Position numbers and translations under genes: made by a program | Source of the DNA: Herbidospora galbida | GTDB lineage: Bacteria > Actinomycetota > Actinomycetes > Streptosporangiales > Streptosporangiaceae | Direction: 5' to 3' | DNA: 64,000 nt | Assembly: GCF_005233835.1 (NCBI RefSeq) | Contig: NZ_SZQA01000023.1 | Span: 1 to 64,000 of the forward strand | The notes under the pieces: model-generated | What the model was told of the DNA's origin: nothing | What the model saw: only the letters and a program-made list of their open reading frames with translations | The model's database searches: none | In this document: in pieces, positions 28,314 through 37,911 of the stretch | How positions within the stretch are numbered: position 1 is the stretch's first letter | Layout: every line of letters begins with the position of its first letter

Positions 28314-30103
28314 CGACCAACACCGTGACGACCCAGACGCTTCAGAACGTCGAGCGCGGCGCGCTCGAGACCATCCGCCACGGCCTGCGGCTGTCGCCGG
28401 AGTTCCGCCGCGGCCTCGGGGTCACCCTCGCGCTGGCGATCCTGGCCACCGTCGGCAAGGTGATCGTCCCGATCGCCATCCAGCAGGTCATCGACCAGGG
28501 GCTCAGCGGCGCCTCGCCCGATCTGCCGTTCATCCGCAACGCCGTGCTGGCCTGCGCGGGCGCGATCCTGCTGACCGCGGTGGCGGGCTACGCGATGAAC
28601 GTGCGGCTCTACCGGGCCACCGAGTCGGGCCTGGCGACGCTGCGCGGCAAGGCGTTCCGCCACGTCCACGACCTGTCGGTGCTGACCCAGAACACCGAGC
28701 GCCGGGGCGCCCTGGTGTCGCGGGTGACCGGCGACGTCGACCAGATCAGCACCTTCATGCAGTGGGGCGGCCTGCTGATCATCGTGGCGAGCGGCCAGCT
28801 GGTGATCGCGACCGTGCTGATGGCCGTCTACTCCTGGCAGCTCACCCTGCTCGTATGGGGGCTGTTCCTGCCGCTGGTCTTCGCGCTGCCGAGGTTCCAG
28901 CGGCTCGTCGCCCGCAACTACCTGACCGTCCGCGAGCGCACCGGCGACACCCTCGCCGCGATCAGCGAGTCGGTCGTCGGCAGCGCGGTGATCCGCGCCC
29001 ACGGCGCCGAGGAGCGCACGGCGACCCGCATCGACGCCGCCGTCGACGCCCAGCGGGCCGCGCAGACCCGCGCCCAGAAGATCATCGGCTTCACCTTCCC
29101 GATCACCGAGCTGGTCGCCTCGATCGCCATCGCCGGGGTGGTCGTCGTCGGCGTGCTGCTCGGCGTGGGCGGGTCGATCACCCCGGGGCGCCTGGTCGCG
29201 TTCCTGTTCCTGATCACCCTGTTCATCGCGCCGCTGCAGACCGCGACCGAGGTGCTCAACGAGGCCCAGAACGCCATCGCCGGCTGGCGTCGCGTGCTGA
29301 GCGTCCTCGACACCCCGGCCGACGTCGCCGACCCGGGCGACGAGGGCGTCACCCTGCCGCGCGGCCCGATCACCGTGGCGTTCGAGAACGTCGGCTACGC
29401 CTACCCCGACGGGCCGCCCGTCCTGCGCGGGGTCGACGTCGTCATCCCGCCGCGCCGCCGGGTGGCCGTGGTGGGCGAGACCGGCTCGGGCAAGACCACC
29501 TTCGCCAAGCTGCTCACCCGCCTGATGGACCCCGTCGAGGGCCGCGTCACGGTCGACGGCGTCGACCTGCGCGATCTGCGTTTCTCGTCGCTGCGCGAGC
29601 GCATCGTGATGGTCCCGCAGGACGGCTTCCTGTTCGACTCGACCCTGGCCGAGAACATCCGCTTCGGCCGTCCGGGCGCCACCGACGACGAGATCGCCGA
29701 GGCGCTGGCCGCGCTCGGCCTGGCCGACTGGCTCGACGGCCTGCCCGGCGGGCTGCAGACGGCGGTCGGCCAGCGCGGCGAGTCACTGTCGGCGGGCGAA
29801 CGCCAGCTGGTCGCCCTGGCCAGGGCCTACCTCGCCGACCCCGACCTGCTCCTGCTCGACGAGGCGACCTCGGCGGTCGACCCGGCCACCGAGGTCCGCA
29901 TCGCCCGCGCCCTCGACGGCGTCACCCGGGGCCGCACGGCCGTCTCGATCGCCCACCGCCTGTCGACGGCGGAGGCGGCCGACGAGGTGCTCGTCTTCGA
30001 CCGTGGCGAGATCGTGCAGCGCGGCTCCCACGCCGACCTGCTCAAGGAGCCGGGCGTCTACGCCGACCTGCACGCCTCGTGGGCCGGCGCCACCCGCAGC
30101 TAG
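28310..30103 (+). CDS. ABC exporter, TMD-NBD half with catalytic ATP site
   Basis: A 597-aa partner of the previous gene, started at a GTG overlapping its stop. It has six TM helices, then Walker A GETGSGKTT, Walker B with the catalytic Glu518 (LLLLDEATS) and H-loop His549 (SIAHRLST), all canonical, but a non-canonical signature LSAGERQ at 493-497. In the sandwich dimer this signature faces the degenerate Walker site of the partner, while the partner's normal LSGGQ faces the active site here. The two genes therefore degenerate in a matched way. Confidence 0.94.
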   Translation: MTTNTVTTQTLQNVERGALETIRHGLRLSPEFRRGLGVTLALAILATVGKVIVPIAIQQVIDQGLSGASPDLPFIRNAVLACAGAILLTAVAGYAMNVRLYRATESGLATLRGKAFRHVHDLSVLTQNTERRGALVSRVTGDVDQISTFMQWGGLLIIVASGQLVIATVLMAVYSWQLTLLVWGLFLPLVFALPRFQRLVARNYLTVRERTGDTLAAISESVVGSAVIRAHGAEERTATRIDAAVDAQRAAQTRAQKIIGFTFPITELVASIAIAGVVVVGVLLGVGGSITPGRLVAFLFLITLFIAPLQTATEVLNEAQNAIAGWRRVLSVLDTPADVADPGDEGVTLPRGPITVAFENVGYAYPDGPPVLRGVDVVIPPRRRVAVVGETGSGKTTFAKLLTRLMDPVEGRVTVDGVDLRDLRFSSLRERIVMVPQDGFLFDSTLAENIRFGRPGATDDEIAEALAALGLADWLDGLPGGLQTAVGQRGESLSAGERQLVALARAYLADPDLLLLDEATSAVDPATEVRIARALDGVTRGRTAVSIAHRLSTAEAADEVLVFDRGEIVQRGSHADLLKEPGVYADLHASWAGATRS

Positions 30104-30160
30104 CGCGCGTGTCGATCATGGATTTGCCGTTGTCGCTGGTCGCTGCGGCAGAATGGTCAT

Positions 30161-30511
30161 ATGTCCCTGGACCCGAAGATCGCAGACCGGCTCAAGCGGA
30201 GCGGCGACGGGCTGGTGCCCGCCGTCGTCCAGCAGCACGACACCGGTGAGGTGCTGATGCTCGCGTGGATGGACGACGAGGCGCTGCACCGCACGCTCAC
30301 CACCGGCCGGGCCACCTACTGGTCGCGCAGCCGGGGCGAATACTGGGTCAAGGGCGAGACCTCGGGCAACGTGCAGTTCGTCAGGCACGCCGCGCTCGAC
30401 TGCGACGGCGACACCATCCTGCTCAAGGTCGACCAGCGCGGCCCCGCCTGCCACACCGGCACCCGCACCTGCTTCGATGACGACGTGCTTCCGGTGATCG
30501 AGGGTTCATGA
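30161..30511 (+). CDS. hisI: Phosphoribosyl-AMP cyclohydrolase
   Basis: A 116-aa Zn/Mg enzyme for the third step of histidine synthesis, opening the adenine ring of PR-AMP. Motifs: [34 protein letters not shown], the metal-binding cysteines and acids in [10 protein letters not shown], and [12 protein letters not shown]. The HisE domain is absent, so it is monofunctional. It lies away from the main his operon, next to tryptophan genes as in streptomycetes. The ATG follows CAGAAT by 6 bases and has no Shine-Dalgarno, so it may be leaderless. It overlaps the next gene by 4 bases. Confidence 0.97.
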   Translation: MSLDPKIADRLKRSGDGLVPAVVQQHDTGEVLMLAWMDDEALHRTLTTGRATYWSRSRGEYWVKGETSGNVQFVRHAALDCDGDTILLKVDQRGPACHTGTRTCFDDDVLPVIEGS

Positions 30512-31041
30512 ACCGCCGCGCGCTCTACGCCTGGCTGGTCCTCAGCGCGGTCGCCGGGGCGATCGCCCTGCTCGCGGGCGGCCGGGTGTGGGCGCAGCTG
30601 CTCGCGCCCTCCGGGCCGGCCAACCCGGAGGCCGTCCACGACGTCCCCGGCGCGGAGGTCGCGCCGGTGATCACGCCGGTGGTGCTGGCGGCGCTGGCGG
30701 GATGCGTGGCCGTGCTCGCCACCAAGGGCGTCTTCCGGCAGGTCGTCGGGGTGCTGGTGGCGATCTGCGGGGGAGCGGTCGTGGTCGGGGTGACGCGGGT
30801 GTTCGACGACGTCCTGCTGCTGGAGTCGGCCGATCTGCCCGGCGCGTCCGTCCAGGTCACCGTGTGGCCCTGGATCACCGGCCTGGGCGGGTTGCTGCTG
30901 ATCGCGGGCGGTCTGTGGGCGGCGGTCGCGGGCGGGACCTGGCCGGGCATGTCGTCCCGGTACGACCGCACCGACCGAGGGAAGCCCGCCTCGGAGCGGT
31001 CGATGTGGGATGCCATCGATCGCGGAGACGATCCCACCTGA
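30508..31041 (+). CDS. Tryptophan-biosynthesis-associated membrane protein (TIGR02234 type)
   Basis: A 177-aa protein with four hydrophobic segments ([75 protein letters not shown]) and a polar C-terminal tail ending [15 protein letters not shown]. This arrangement, just before trp genes, matches the Trp operon-associated membrane protein of actinobacteria. In other actinomycetes trpE normally precedes it, but trpE is not here. It is cotranslated with hisI by an ATGA overlap. Confidence 0.88.
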   Translation: MNRRALYAWLVLSAVAGAIALLAGGRVWAQLLAPSGPANPEAVHDVPGAEVAPVITPVVLAALAGCVAVLATKGVFRQVVGVLVAICGGAVVVGVTRVFDDVLLLESADLPGASVQVTVWPWITGLGGLLLIAGGLWAAVAGGTWPGMSSRYDRTDRGKPASERSMWDAIDRGDDPT

Positions 31042-31095
31042 TTACAACTTGTCCTCAGGTTGCCCTGATTTGATGGGGATGTCGGCACCCGTCGC

Positions 31096-31101
31096 TACAG
31101 T
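31096..31101 (+). promoter_or_regulatory. -10 box (TACAGT) of leaderless DUF4190 gene
   Basis: TACAGT lies 6 bases ahead of the ATG at 31108, with no ribosome site between, so the mRNA should begin at or next to the start codon. Confidence 0.45.
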
Positions 31102-31107
31102 CGTCGC

Positions 31108-31710
31108 ATGACTTACGGGAACCAGCCCGGCGACACGGGGGATCCGGGCAACGACTACCCGGGTTACGGTCAGCAGCCGGACTACGGCCAGGGCGGCGGC
31201 TATCCGCAGCAGCCCGGCTACCCCCAGCAGCCCGGCTACGGCCAGCCCGGTTACGGCACGCAGAACACGCAGCCCGCCGGGGGCTACGGCCAGCCCGACT
31301 ACGGCTACGGTCAGCAATACCAGCAGGGTTATCAGCAGGGCTACCAGCAGCCCGGCTACGACCAGGGCTACGCGCAGCCGGGCTACGGCTACGCCGCCCC
31401 CCGGCCCACCAACGGCCTGGCGGTCGCCTCGCTCGTGATGGGCCTGATCGGCCTGGTCTTCTGCGGCCTGACCGCGATCCTGGGCGTGATCTTCGGCCAC
31501 ATGTCGCTGAGCCGCATCAAGAGCAGCGGCGAAGACGGCCACGGCCTCGCGGTGGCCGGCCTGGTGACCTCCTACATCACCATCGGCCTGTGGGTGATCC
31601 TCTGGCTGATCTTCGGCGCCGCCCTCCTCACCCTGGTCGGCCTCGCCGAGGCCACCCAGGAGTACGGCAAGAGCCTGGAGAACTGGCCCACGGAGTTCCC
31701 CACCTCCTGA
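31108..31710 (+). CDS. DUF4190 membrane protein with Gly/Tyr/Gln/Pro-rich N-terminus
   Basis: A 200-aa protein. Residues 1-105 are low complexity with repeats of the kind [11 protein letters not shown] and [17 protein letters not shown]. Two TM helices follow, [28 protein letters not shown] and [26 protein letters not shown], separated by [19 protein letters not shown], the DUF4190 core. Such proteins are common in actinobacterial membranes; the function is unknown. The low-complexity part could drive clustering at the inner face. The start is taken from the promoter spacing. Confidence 0.92.
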   Translation: MTYGNQPGDTGDPGNDYPGYGQQPDYGQGGGYPQQPGYPQQPGYGQPGYGTQNTQPAGGYGQPDYGYGQQYQQGYQQGYQQPGYDQGYAQPGYGYAAPRPTNGLAVASLVMGLIGLVFCGLTAILGVIFGHMSLSRIKSSGEDGHGLAVAGLVTSYITIGLWVILWLIFGAALLTLVGLAEATQEYGKSLENWPTEFPTS

Positions 31711-31726
31711 TCCACCCGGGCTGATC

Positions 31727-31732
31727 TACCCT
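31727..31732 (+). promoter_or_regulatory. -10 box (TACCCT) of leaderless DUF2752 gene
   Basis: TACCCT followed by GGGGCG and the ATG at 31739; no separate Shine-Dalgarno fits. Confidence 0.4.
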
Positions 31733-31738
31733 GGGGCG

Positions 31739-32143
31739 ATGACCTCCAGAACCGCCGCGGTCACGCTGCCGGCCTCCGTCGGCGGCCTGCTCGCGGCGGC
31801 GGCCGCATTCGTCGCGGTCGTCGACCCGTCGCGGCCCGGCCACTATCCGCCGTGTCCGTTCCTGCTGGTCAGCGGTTTCTACTGTCCGGGGTGCGGCGGG
31901 CTGCGGGCGGTCCACGCGCTGACCCGGCTCGATGTGGGCGGCGCGTTGTCGTTCAACCCGCTGTTCGTTGCGGTCGCACCGTTCCTGGTGTACCTGTGGG
32001 CGAAGTGGCTCTCGTCCGCCTGGCGGGGGAGGCCGTTGCGGACCCGCCTGACGGCACCCGTGGCCGTCTGGTCGTTCGTCGCGCTGGCCTTGTTGTTCGG
32101 GGTTGTACGCAATACGCCGTACGGCGCTTTTCTGGCTCCGTGA
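31739..32143 (+). CDS. DUF2752 membrane protein
   Basis: A 134-aa protein with the DUF2752 signature PFLLVSGFYCPGCGGLRAVHAL followed by FNPLFVAVAPFLVYLWAKW. An N-terminal helix, a middle helix and a C-terminal one (LTAPVAVWSFVALALLFGVV) are predicted to cross the membrane. The CPGCG motif could bind metal or a thiol, but no function is established. A DUF2752 gene sits upstream of trpC in Streptomyces as well, as I recall. Confidence 0.9.
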   Translation: MTSRTAAVTLPASVGGLLAAAAAFVAVVDPSRPGHYPPCPFLLVSGFYCPGCGGLRAVHALTRLDVGGALSFNPLFVAVAPFLVYLWAKWLSSAWRGRPLRTRLTAPVAVWSFVALALLFGVVRNTPYGAFLAP

Positions 32144-32223
32144 CCGGCACCCGATGGCGGGCCGACGTCGGCAAGGCCGATACCATCGGCAGGACGCAGT
32201 CGACCTGGAGGGATCCGGAGCAC

Positions 32224-32262
32224 GTGAGCGAACGAGCCAGCAAGGGCGGTGAGGTCCGATGA
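32224..32262 (+). CDS. Possible 12-aa mini-ORF overlapping trpC start
   Basis: The GTG at 32224, three bases after CGGAG, opens [12 protein letters not shown] and stops in an ATGA overlap with trpC. It carries no Trp codons, so it is not a classical attenuator peptide. It could couple ribosomes into trpC. It may also simply be the tail of an unused frame. Confidence 0.3.
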   Translation: MSERASKGGEVR

Positions 32263-33071
32263 CGGTTCTCGACGACATTCTCGAGGGCGTCCGCGAAGAC
32301 CTCGCCGAGCGGCAGAAGGCCGTGTCGATCGATGAGCTCAAGGAACGCGCCCGGCGCGCACCCACTCCGCGTGACGTCTACGGAGCCCTGAAGGCCGACC
32401 GCGTCTCGGTCATCGCCGAGGTCAAGCGGTCGAGCCCGTCCAAGGGGGCGCTGGCCGCGATCGCCGACCCGGCGGCGCTGGCCGTCGACTACGAGGCCGG
32501 CGGCGCCCACGTGATCAGCGTGCTGACCGAGCGCCGGCGCTTCGGCGGGAGCCTGGAAGACCTCGCGGCCGTACGCGCCGCCGTGGACATCCCGATCCTG
32601 CGCAAAGACTTCATCGTCACCGCCTACCAGCTGTGGGAGGCCCGCGCCTACGGCGCCGACCTGGCCCTGCTGATGGTGGTGTCGCTCGACCAGAACGCCC
32701 TGGTCTCGCTGATCGAGCGGGCCGAGTCGATCGGGCTGGTCCCGCTGGTCGAGGTGCACACCGAAGAGGAACTGGAGCGCGCGGTCGACGCGGGCGCCAA
32801 GCTCATCGGCATCAACGCCCGCGACCTGCGCACGCTCGAGGTCGACCGCGAGGTCTTCGCCAGGCTCGCCCCGAAGGTGCCCGAGGGCGTCATCCGGGTC
32901 GCCGAGTCGGGTGTTCGCGGCCCGCACGACCTGCTCGCCTACGCCCGCGCCGGCGCCGACGCGGTGCTGGTCGGCGAGAGCCTCGTGACCGGCAAAGACC
33001 CGCGTTCGGCGGTGAACGACCTGGTCACCGCGGGCGCCCACCCTTCGTCCCGCCAAGAACGGCAGTCGTGA
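32259..33071 (+). CDS. trpC: Indole-3-glycerol-phosphate synthase
   Basis: A 270-aa (beta/alpha)8-barrel that decarboxylates and cyclises CdRP to indole-glycerol phosphate. Seen: [12 protein letters not shown] with the catalytic Lys, [30 protein letters not shown] with the second Lys, [24 protein letters not shown] and VAESGV. The trpF product that feeds it must come from PriA or a distant gene. GAGG precedes the ATG by five bases. Confidence 0.98.
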   Translation: MTVLDDILEGVREDLAERQKAVSIDELKERARRAPTPRDVYGALKADRVSVIAEVKRSSPSKGALAAIADPAALAVDYEAGGAHVISVLTERRRFGGSLEDLAAVRAAVDIPILRKDFIVTAYQLWEARAYGADLALLMVVSLDQNALVSLIERAESIGLVPLVEVHTEEELERAVDAGAKLIGINARDLRTLEVDREVFARLAPKVPEGVIRVAESGVRGPHDLLAYARAGADAVLVGESLVTGKDPRSAVNDLVTAGAHPSSRQERQS

Positions 33072-33085
33072 CCGGAGACTCGTCC

Positions 33086-34327
<1,242 letters not shown>

Positions 34328-34340
34328 CCGGAAGCCAGCC

Positions 34341-35135
34341 ATGACGACACTTGCCACGGTCTTCGAGAAGGCCCGCGCGGAGAACCGCGCCGCGCTGGTG
34401 GGCTACCTGCCCGCCGGGTTCCCCACGATCGACGGCGCCATCGCCGCCGCGACCGCCATGGTCGAGGCCGGGTGCGACGTGATCGAGATCGGCCTGCCCT
34501 ATTCCGACCCGCTGATGGACGGCCCGACCATCCAAGACGCGGTCCACCGGGCGCTCGAGAACGGCACCCGCATCGCCGACGTGATGCGCACGGTCGAGGG
34601 CGTGGCCAAGTCGGGCGCGGCGACCCTCGTCATGACCTACTGGAACCCGATCGACCGCTACGGCGCCGACCGCTTCGCCCGCGACCTGGCCAACGCGGGG
34701 GGAGTCGGGACCATCACCCCCGACCTCACCCCCGAAGAGGCGGGCCCGTGGCGCGAGGCGAGCGCGTCGGCCGGCATCGACACGGTCTTCCTGGTCGCGC
34801 CGAGCTCGACCGAGGAGCGCATCGCGATCGTGACGGAGTGCTGCACCGGCTTCGTCTACGCCGCCTCGCTGATGGGCGTCACCGGCGCCCGCGAGTCGGT
34901 CGGCGCGGCCGCCGCCGGGCTGGTCGAGCGCACCCGCCCCCACGCGAAGGTCCCGGTCTGCGTCGGTCTCGGCGTCGGCACCGGCGCCCAGGCCGCCGAG
35001 GTCGCCGCCTACGCCGACGGCGTGATCGTGGGCTCGGCCTTCATCCGCCGCCTGCTCGACGCGCCGAACGAGCAGGAGGGCCTGCGAGCCGTCCGCGAAC
35101 TCGCCGCCGAACTGGCGGAGGGCGTCCGCCGCTAG
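34341..35135 (+). CDS. trpA: Tryptophan synthase alpha chain
   Basis: A 264-aa barrel enzyme that cleaves indole-glycerol phosphate and channels indole to TrpB. The catalytic Glu and Asp are in VIEIGLPYSDPLMDGP. The phosphate-binding loops are SLMGVTGARE and VGLGVGTGAQAAEV, with VIVGSAFIRRL at the end. It follows trpB by 13 bases and is the last gene of the cluster; a hairpin terminator follows. Confidence 0.98.
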   Translation: MTTLATVFEKARAENRAALVGYLPAGFPTIDGAIAAATAMVEAGCDVIEIGLPYSDPLMDGPTIQDAVHRALENGTRIADVMRTVEGVAKSGAATLVMTYWNPIDRYGADRFARDLANAGGVGTITPDLTPEEAGPWREASASAGIDTVFLVAPSSTEERIAIVTECCTGFVYAASLMGVTGARESVGAAAAGLVERTRPHAKVPVCVGLGVGTGAQAAEVAAYADGVIVGSAFIRRLLDAPNEQEGLRAVRELAAELAEGVRR

Positions 35136-35154
35136 ATCTTCCTTTGCCCACCCG

Positions 35155-35187
35155 AACGGCCGGTCACCATCAGGTGGCCGGCCGTTT
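35155..35187. terminator. Hairpin terminator after trpA
   Basis: An inverted repeat AACGGCCGGTCACC / GGTGGCCGGCCGTT with an ATCA loop and one unpaired bulge is followed by TTGCG, 20 bases after trpA. Confidence 0.8.
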
Positions 35188-35444
35188 GCGTTCGCGGGAC
35201 GTCGCGGCGACGGCGGGCGCGGCCGGGTGGCGCCGGTTGCGGCGGCGGTTCGGGCGGCGGGCGGCGCCGTGGTGGGCGGAGCCGTAACGGAGGAAAGAGC
35301 CCGGGATTTACCCGGGCAGCCCTCCCCATACCCGCCTCCAGGTTTCGCCTTACCAGGTGTTTATCGAGGTCATGGTGAGGTGGACTCCAATAGGTTCGGG
35401 ACCGGTGGCCGTGTAGGCGGCCCCGGGACCTGGGAGGAGTCTCC
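35188..35444. other. Gene-free upstream region of the MauE-like gene
   Basis: This stretch completes a 309-base gap between trpA and the MauE-like gene. Besides the trpA terminator it holds a perfect hairpin GCCCGGG-ATTTA-CCCGGGC at 35299-35317. It ends in the Shine-Dalgarno GGGAGGAG for the next gene. The first part is very GC-rich (GGCGGGCGGCGCC). Reading frames here lack family motifs, and I count no gene. Confidence 0.5.
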
Positions 35445-36029
35445 GTGTCAACGCATCGTCGCGGCCCGAGTTCGTCACTCAGTGCATCTGTGGTTGTACC
35501 CTGGGTGACGACCGTCGCCCGGCTCGTGCTCGCCGGCGTGCTGATCGTCGCGGGGTGGCTGAAGGTCGGCGCCCCCGCTCTGTCGGTGCAGGCCGTGCGC
35601 GCCTACGAACTACTGCCGGACCGGATCGCCACGGCCGTCGGATACGGCCTGCCCGTGCTGGAGATCGTCGTCGGAGTGCTCCTTGTCCTTGGCCTGCTCA
35701 CCCGCCTGTCGGCGGTCGGCGCGGGGCTGCTCATGGTCGCCTTCGTCATCGGCATCGCCTCGGCGTGGGCGCGGGGGCTGCGCATCGACTGCGGCTGCTT
35801 CGGCGGCGGCGGGCCGCTCGCCGAGGGACAGGAGCCCTCGTACTTCTGGGAGCTGGTGCGCGACTTCGGGCTGGTGGTGCTGGCGGGCTGGATCGCCTGG
35901 TTCACCCCCGGCCGGTTCGCGCTCGACACGCCCCTGGGCCTGGCCCCCCGCCCAGCCGCCGAGGAGGAGTCCGGCGATCACGAGCCCGGTGCGAGTGATC
36001 ACTTGGATGAAGTGAAGGAGAACCACTGA
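35445..36029 (+). CDS. MauE/DoxX-like membrane protein with CxC motif
   Basis: A 194-aa protein with four TM helices: VTTVARLVLAGVLIVAGWLKV, GYGLPVLEIVVGVLLVLGLL, AVGAGLLMVAFVIGIASAW and LVRDFGLVVLAGWIAWF. Between the last two lies RIDCGCFGGGG, with Cys116 and Cys118 facing outside. This matches the MauE/DoxX group, thought to help thiol oxidation of exported proteins in place of DsbB or VKOR. The GTG start follows GGGAGGAG. It shares one base with the DsbA-like gene, so they act together. Confidence 0.88.
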   Translation: MSTHRRGPSSSLSASVVVPWVTTVARLVLAGVLIVAGWLKVGAPALSVQAVRAYELLPDRIATAVGYGLPVLEIVVGVLLVLGLLTRLSAVGAGLLMVAFVIGIASAWARGLRIDCGCFGGGGPLAEGQEPSYFWELVRDFGLVVLAGWIAWFTPGRFALDTPLGLAPRPAAEEESGDHEPGASDHLDEVKENH

Positions 36030-36787
36030 TGGGCAAAGGTGCGCGCGAGGCGACGGCCAGGGAACGGATCGCCGCGCTGCGGCAGGCCGACCGCAGGAAG
36101 GACCGCCACCGCCGCCTCGCCACGATGGTCACCATCGCGACCATCGCCGTCCTGGCCATCGGCGGCGGCGCCTGGTACGCCGCCGCCCGTGACACCGCCG
36201 AGAAGCAGACGGCGGCCGCCAAACTGGCCCCGACCACGGTCAACGCCGACGGAACGGTCACCATGGCCCGGCCGGGGGTGACCGCGCCGGTGCTCGACGT
36301 CTATGAGGACTTCCAGTGCCCGGCCTGCAAGGCGCTGGAGGAGTCGTCGGGGCCGACGATCAAGAACCTGGCCTCCGAGGGCAAGGCCAAGGTCGTCTTC
36401 CACCCGATCACGATCTTCTCGATGGAGCCGACCAAGTCCAACTCGGTCCGCGCCGGGGCGGCCTCCCGCTGCGTCACCGACGGGGCGACGTGGCCGGCCT
36501 TCCACGACCGGCTCTTCAAGGAGCAGCCGTCGGAGACCGTCGAGGGCTTCGCGCTGACCGACCTGGTCGCGTGGGGCAAGGAGGCGGGCATCACGGCGCC
36601 CGACTGGGAGAAGTGCGTGACCTCCCAGAAGTACGCCCAGACCCAGCTCACCCAGTCCGACAAGGTCATCCGGACCGAGAAGATCACCGGCACGCCCACG
36701 CTCAAGCTGAACGGCAAGGACCTCGACTCCAACGTCGCCTTCGTGCCGAACAAGCTGCGCCAGGCCGTGCTCGCGGCGGGCAAGTGA
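36029..36787 (+). CDS. Membrane-anchored DsbA-like thiol-disulfide oxidoreductase
   Basis: A 252-aa protein. A basic cytoplasmic start, one TM helix (MVTIATIAVLAIGGGAWYAAA, about 32-52), then an extracytoplasmic thioredoxin fold with DFQCPACKAL (Cys97 and Cys100) and the cis-Pro loop KITGTPTLKLNG. Two further cysteines (SRCVTDG, EKCVTS) lie in the helical insert. It is the likely partner of the MauE-like protein, introducing disulfides into secreted proteins. Its start codon overlaps the previous stop (TGATG). Confidence 0.93.
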   Translation: MGKGAREATARERIAALRQADRRKDRHRRLATMVTIATIAVLAIGGGAWYAAARDTAEKQTAAAKLAPTTVNADGTVTMARPGVTAPVLDVYEDFQCPACKALEESSGPTIKNLASEGKAKVVFHPITIFSMEPTKSNSVRAGAASRCVTDGATWPAFHDRLFKEQPSETVEGFALTDLVAWGKEAGITAPDWEKCVTSQKYAQTQLTQSDKVIRTEKITGTPTLKLNGKDLDSNVAFVPNKLRQAVLAAGK

Positions 36788-36799
36788 CGCCTGCTCCAC

Positions 36800-36850
36800 G
36801 GCAGATTCCGCGCGAGCCGCAGCCGGCCTTCGGCCGTCCGCGTCTCGCTT
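36800..36850. repeat. Dispersed hairpin repeat, copy 2
   Basis: The sequence at 1583-1635 recurs here: GGCAGATTC, then GCGCGAGCC, CAGCCGGCCTTCG and TCTCGCTT are shared. The arms GCGAG (36812) and CTCGC (36844) enclose a GC-rich stem. It begins 12 bases after the DsbA-like stop and may act as its terminator. Confidence 0.7.
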
Positions 36851-36919
36851 GAGGATGGGGTGATCAACCTGAGACGGGCTCATTGGTGACGAGGGTGCGC
36901 GAGTGCGCCTCGGAGGCGG

Positions 36920-36925
36920 TAACGT
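36920..36925 (+). promoter_or_regulatory. -10 box (TAACGT) ahead of lgt
   Basis: TAACGT ends 8 bases before the ATG of lgt and no Shine-Dalgarno is visible, suggesting a leaderless or near-leaderless transcript. Confidence 0.4.
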
Positions 36926-36933
36926 CCTGTGAC

Positions 36934-37911
36934 ATGCCCCTCGCCTCGATCCCGAGCCCGTCGCAGGGGGTCTGGTACCTCGGACCCCTTCCCATCCGGG
37001 CCTATGCGCTCTGCATCGTGCTGGGCGTCGTCTTCGCCGTCTGGCTCGGCGAGCGCCGCTGGCGCGCCCGCGGCGGCCTTCCCGGCACGATCACCGACCT
37101 GGCCGTCTGGGCGGTCCCCTTCGGCCTGGTCGGCGGCCGGCTCTACCACGTCATCACCGACAACCAGCTCTATTTCGGAGCTGACGCGGAGAACCCGTGG
37201 TATCACATCTTCTTCATCTGGAAGGGCGGCCTCGGCATCTGGGGGGCGGTCGCGCTCGGCGGGGTCGGCGTCTGGATCGCCTGCCGCCGGCGCGGCATCT
37301 CGCTCTCGGCCGTCGCCGACGTCGTCGCGCCCGGCATCCTGATCGCCCAGGGCATCGGCCGGTGGGGCAACTACTTCAACCAGGAGCTCTTCGGCGGTCC
37401 CTGCGACTACGCGTGGTGCCTGGAGATCGAGCCCGGCCGCCCCGGCACCGTGCCCGGCGCGCTGACCTACCACCCGGCGTTCCTCTACGAGTTCGTCTGG
37501 ACCCTCGCGGTGGCGGGTGTGCTCCTCCTGATCGACCGGCGCTTCAGTCTCCGCCACGGCCGTCTGTTCGCCCTCTACATCATGGGCTACACCCTGGGCC
37601 GCTTCTGGATCGAGGGCATGCGGGTCGACCCGGCCCACGAGATCCTCGGCATGCGCCTCAACCAGTGGACGTCGATCGTGCTGTTCCTCGGCGCGCTGGC
37701 CTACTTCTGGCTGACCAGGAACAAGACCACCGAGGAGATCATCGTCCCCGACGGCGAGGTCCCGCCGGTGGCCGAGGGCGCCGAGGCCGACCCGGCCCAC
37801 CTCCACGACCAGGCCGACGACCACGAGAACGAGGCCCGCGAGACCGGCGAGCCCGATGAGGCCGCCCCCGACGACAAGACGGAGAAGGCCGAGGAGGCCG
37901 GTCAGAGATGA
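36934..37911 (+). CDS. lgt: Prolipoprotein diacylglyceryl transferase
   Basis: A 325-aa membrane enzyme that attaches diacylglycerol from phosphatidylglycerol to the lipobox Cys of prolipoproteins. Seen: the Lgt signature GRWGNYFNQELFGG, GGLGIWGAVALGGVG, GRLYHVITDN and RFWIEGMRVDP, with seven predicted TM helices. The C-terminal 50 residues are a highly acidic tail (DDHENEARETGEPDEA), longer than in enterobacteria but usual in actinobacteria. An upstream in-frame GTG region is ignored because of the promoter spacing. It overlaps the next gene by 4 bases. Confidence 0.97.
   Translation: MPLASIPSPSQGVWYLGPLPIRAYALCIVLGVVFAVWLGERRWRARGGLPGTITDLAVWAVPFGLVGGRLYHVITDNQLYFGADAENPWYHIFFIWKGGLGIWGAVALGGVGVWIACRRRGISLSAVADVVAPGILIAQGIGRWGNYFNQELFGGPCDYAWCLEIEPGRPGTVPGALTYHPAFLYEFVWTLAVAGVLLLIDRRFSLRHGRLFALYIMGYTLGRFWIEGMRVDPAHEILGMRLNQWTSIVLFLGALAYFWLTRNKTTEEIIVPDGEVPPVAEGAEADPAHLHDQADDHENEARETGEPDEAAPDDKTEKAEEAGQR

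Noticed and set aside
31852-32262. A 136-codon frame overlapping DUF2752
   Set aside because: It is out of frame with DUF2752 for most of its length; only its last 12 codons are considered as a mini-ORF.
35227-35508. A 93-codon plus-strand frame between trpA and the MauE-like gene
   Set aside because: No ribosome site, no motif, and it runs into the real gene in another frame.
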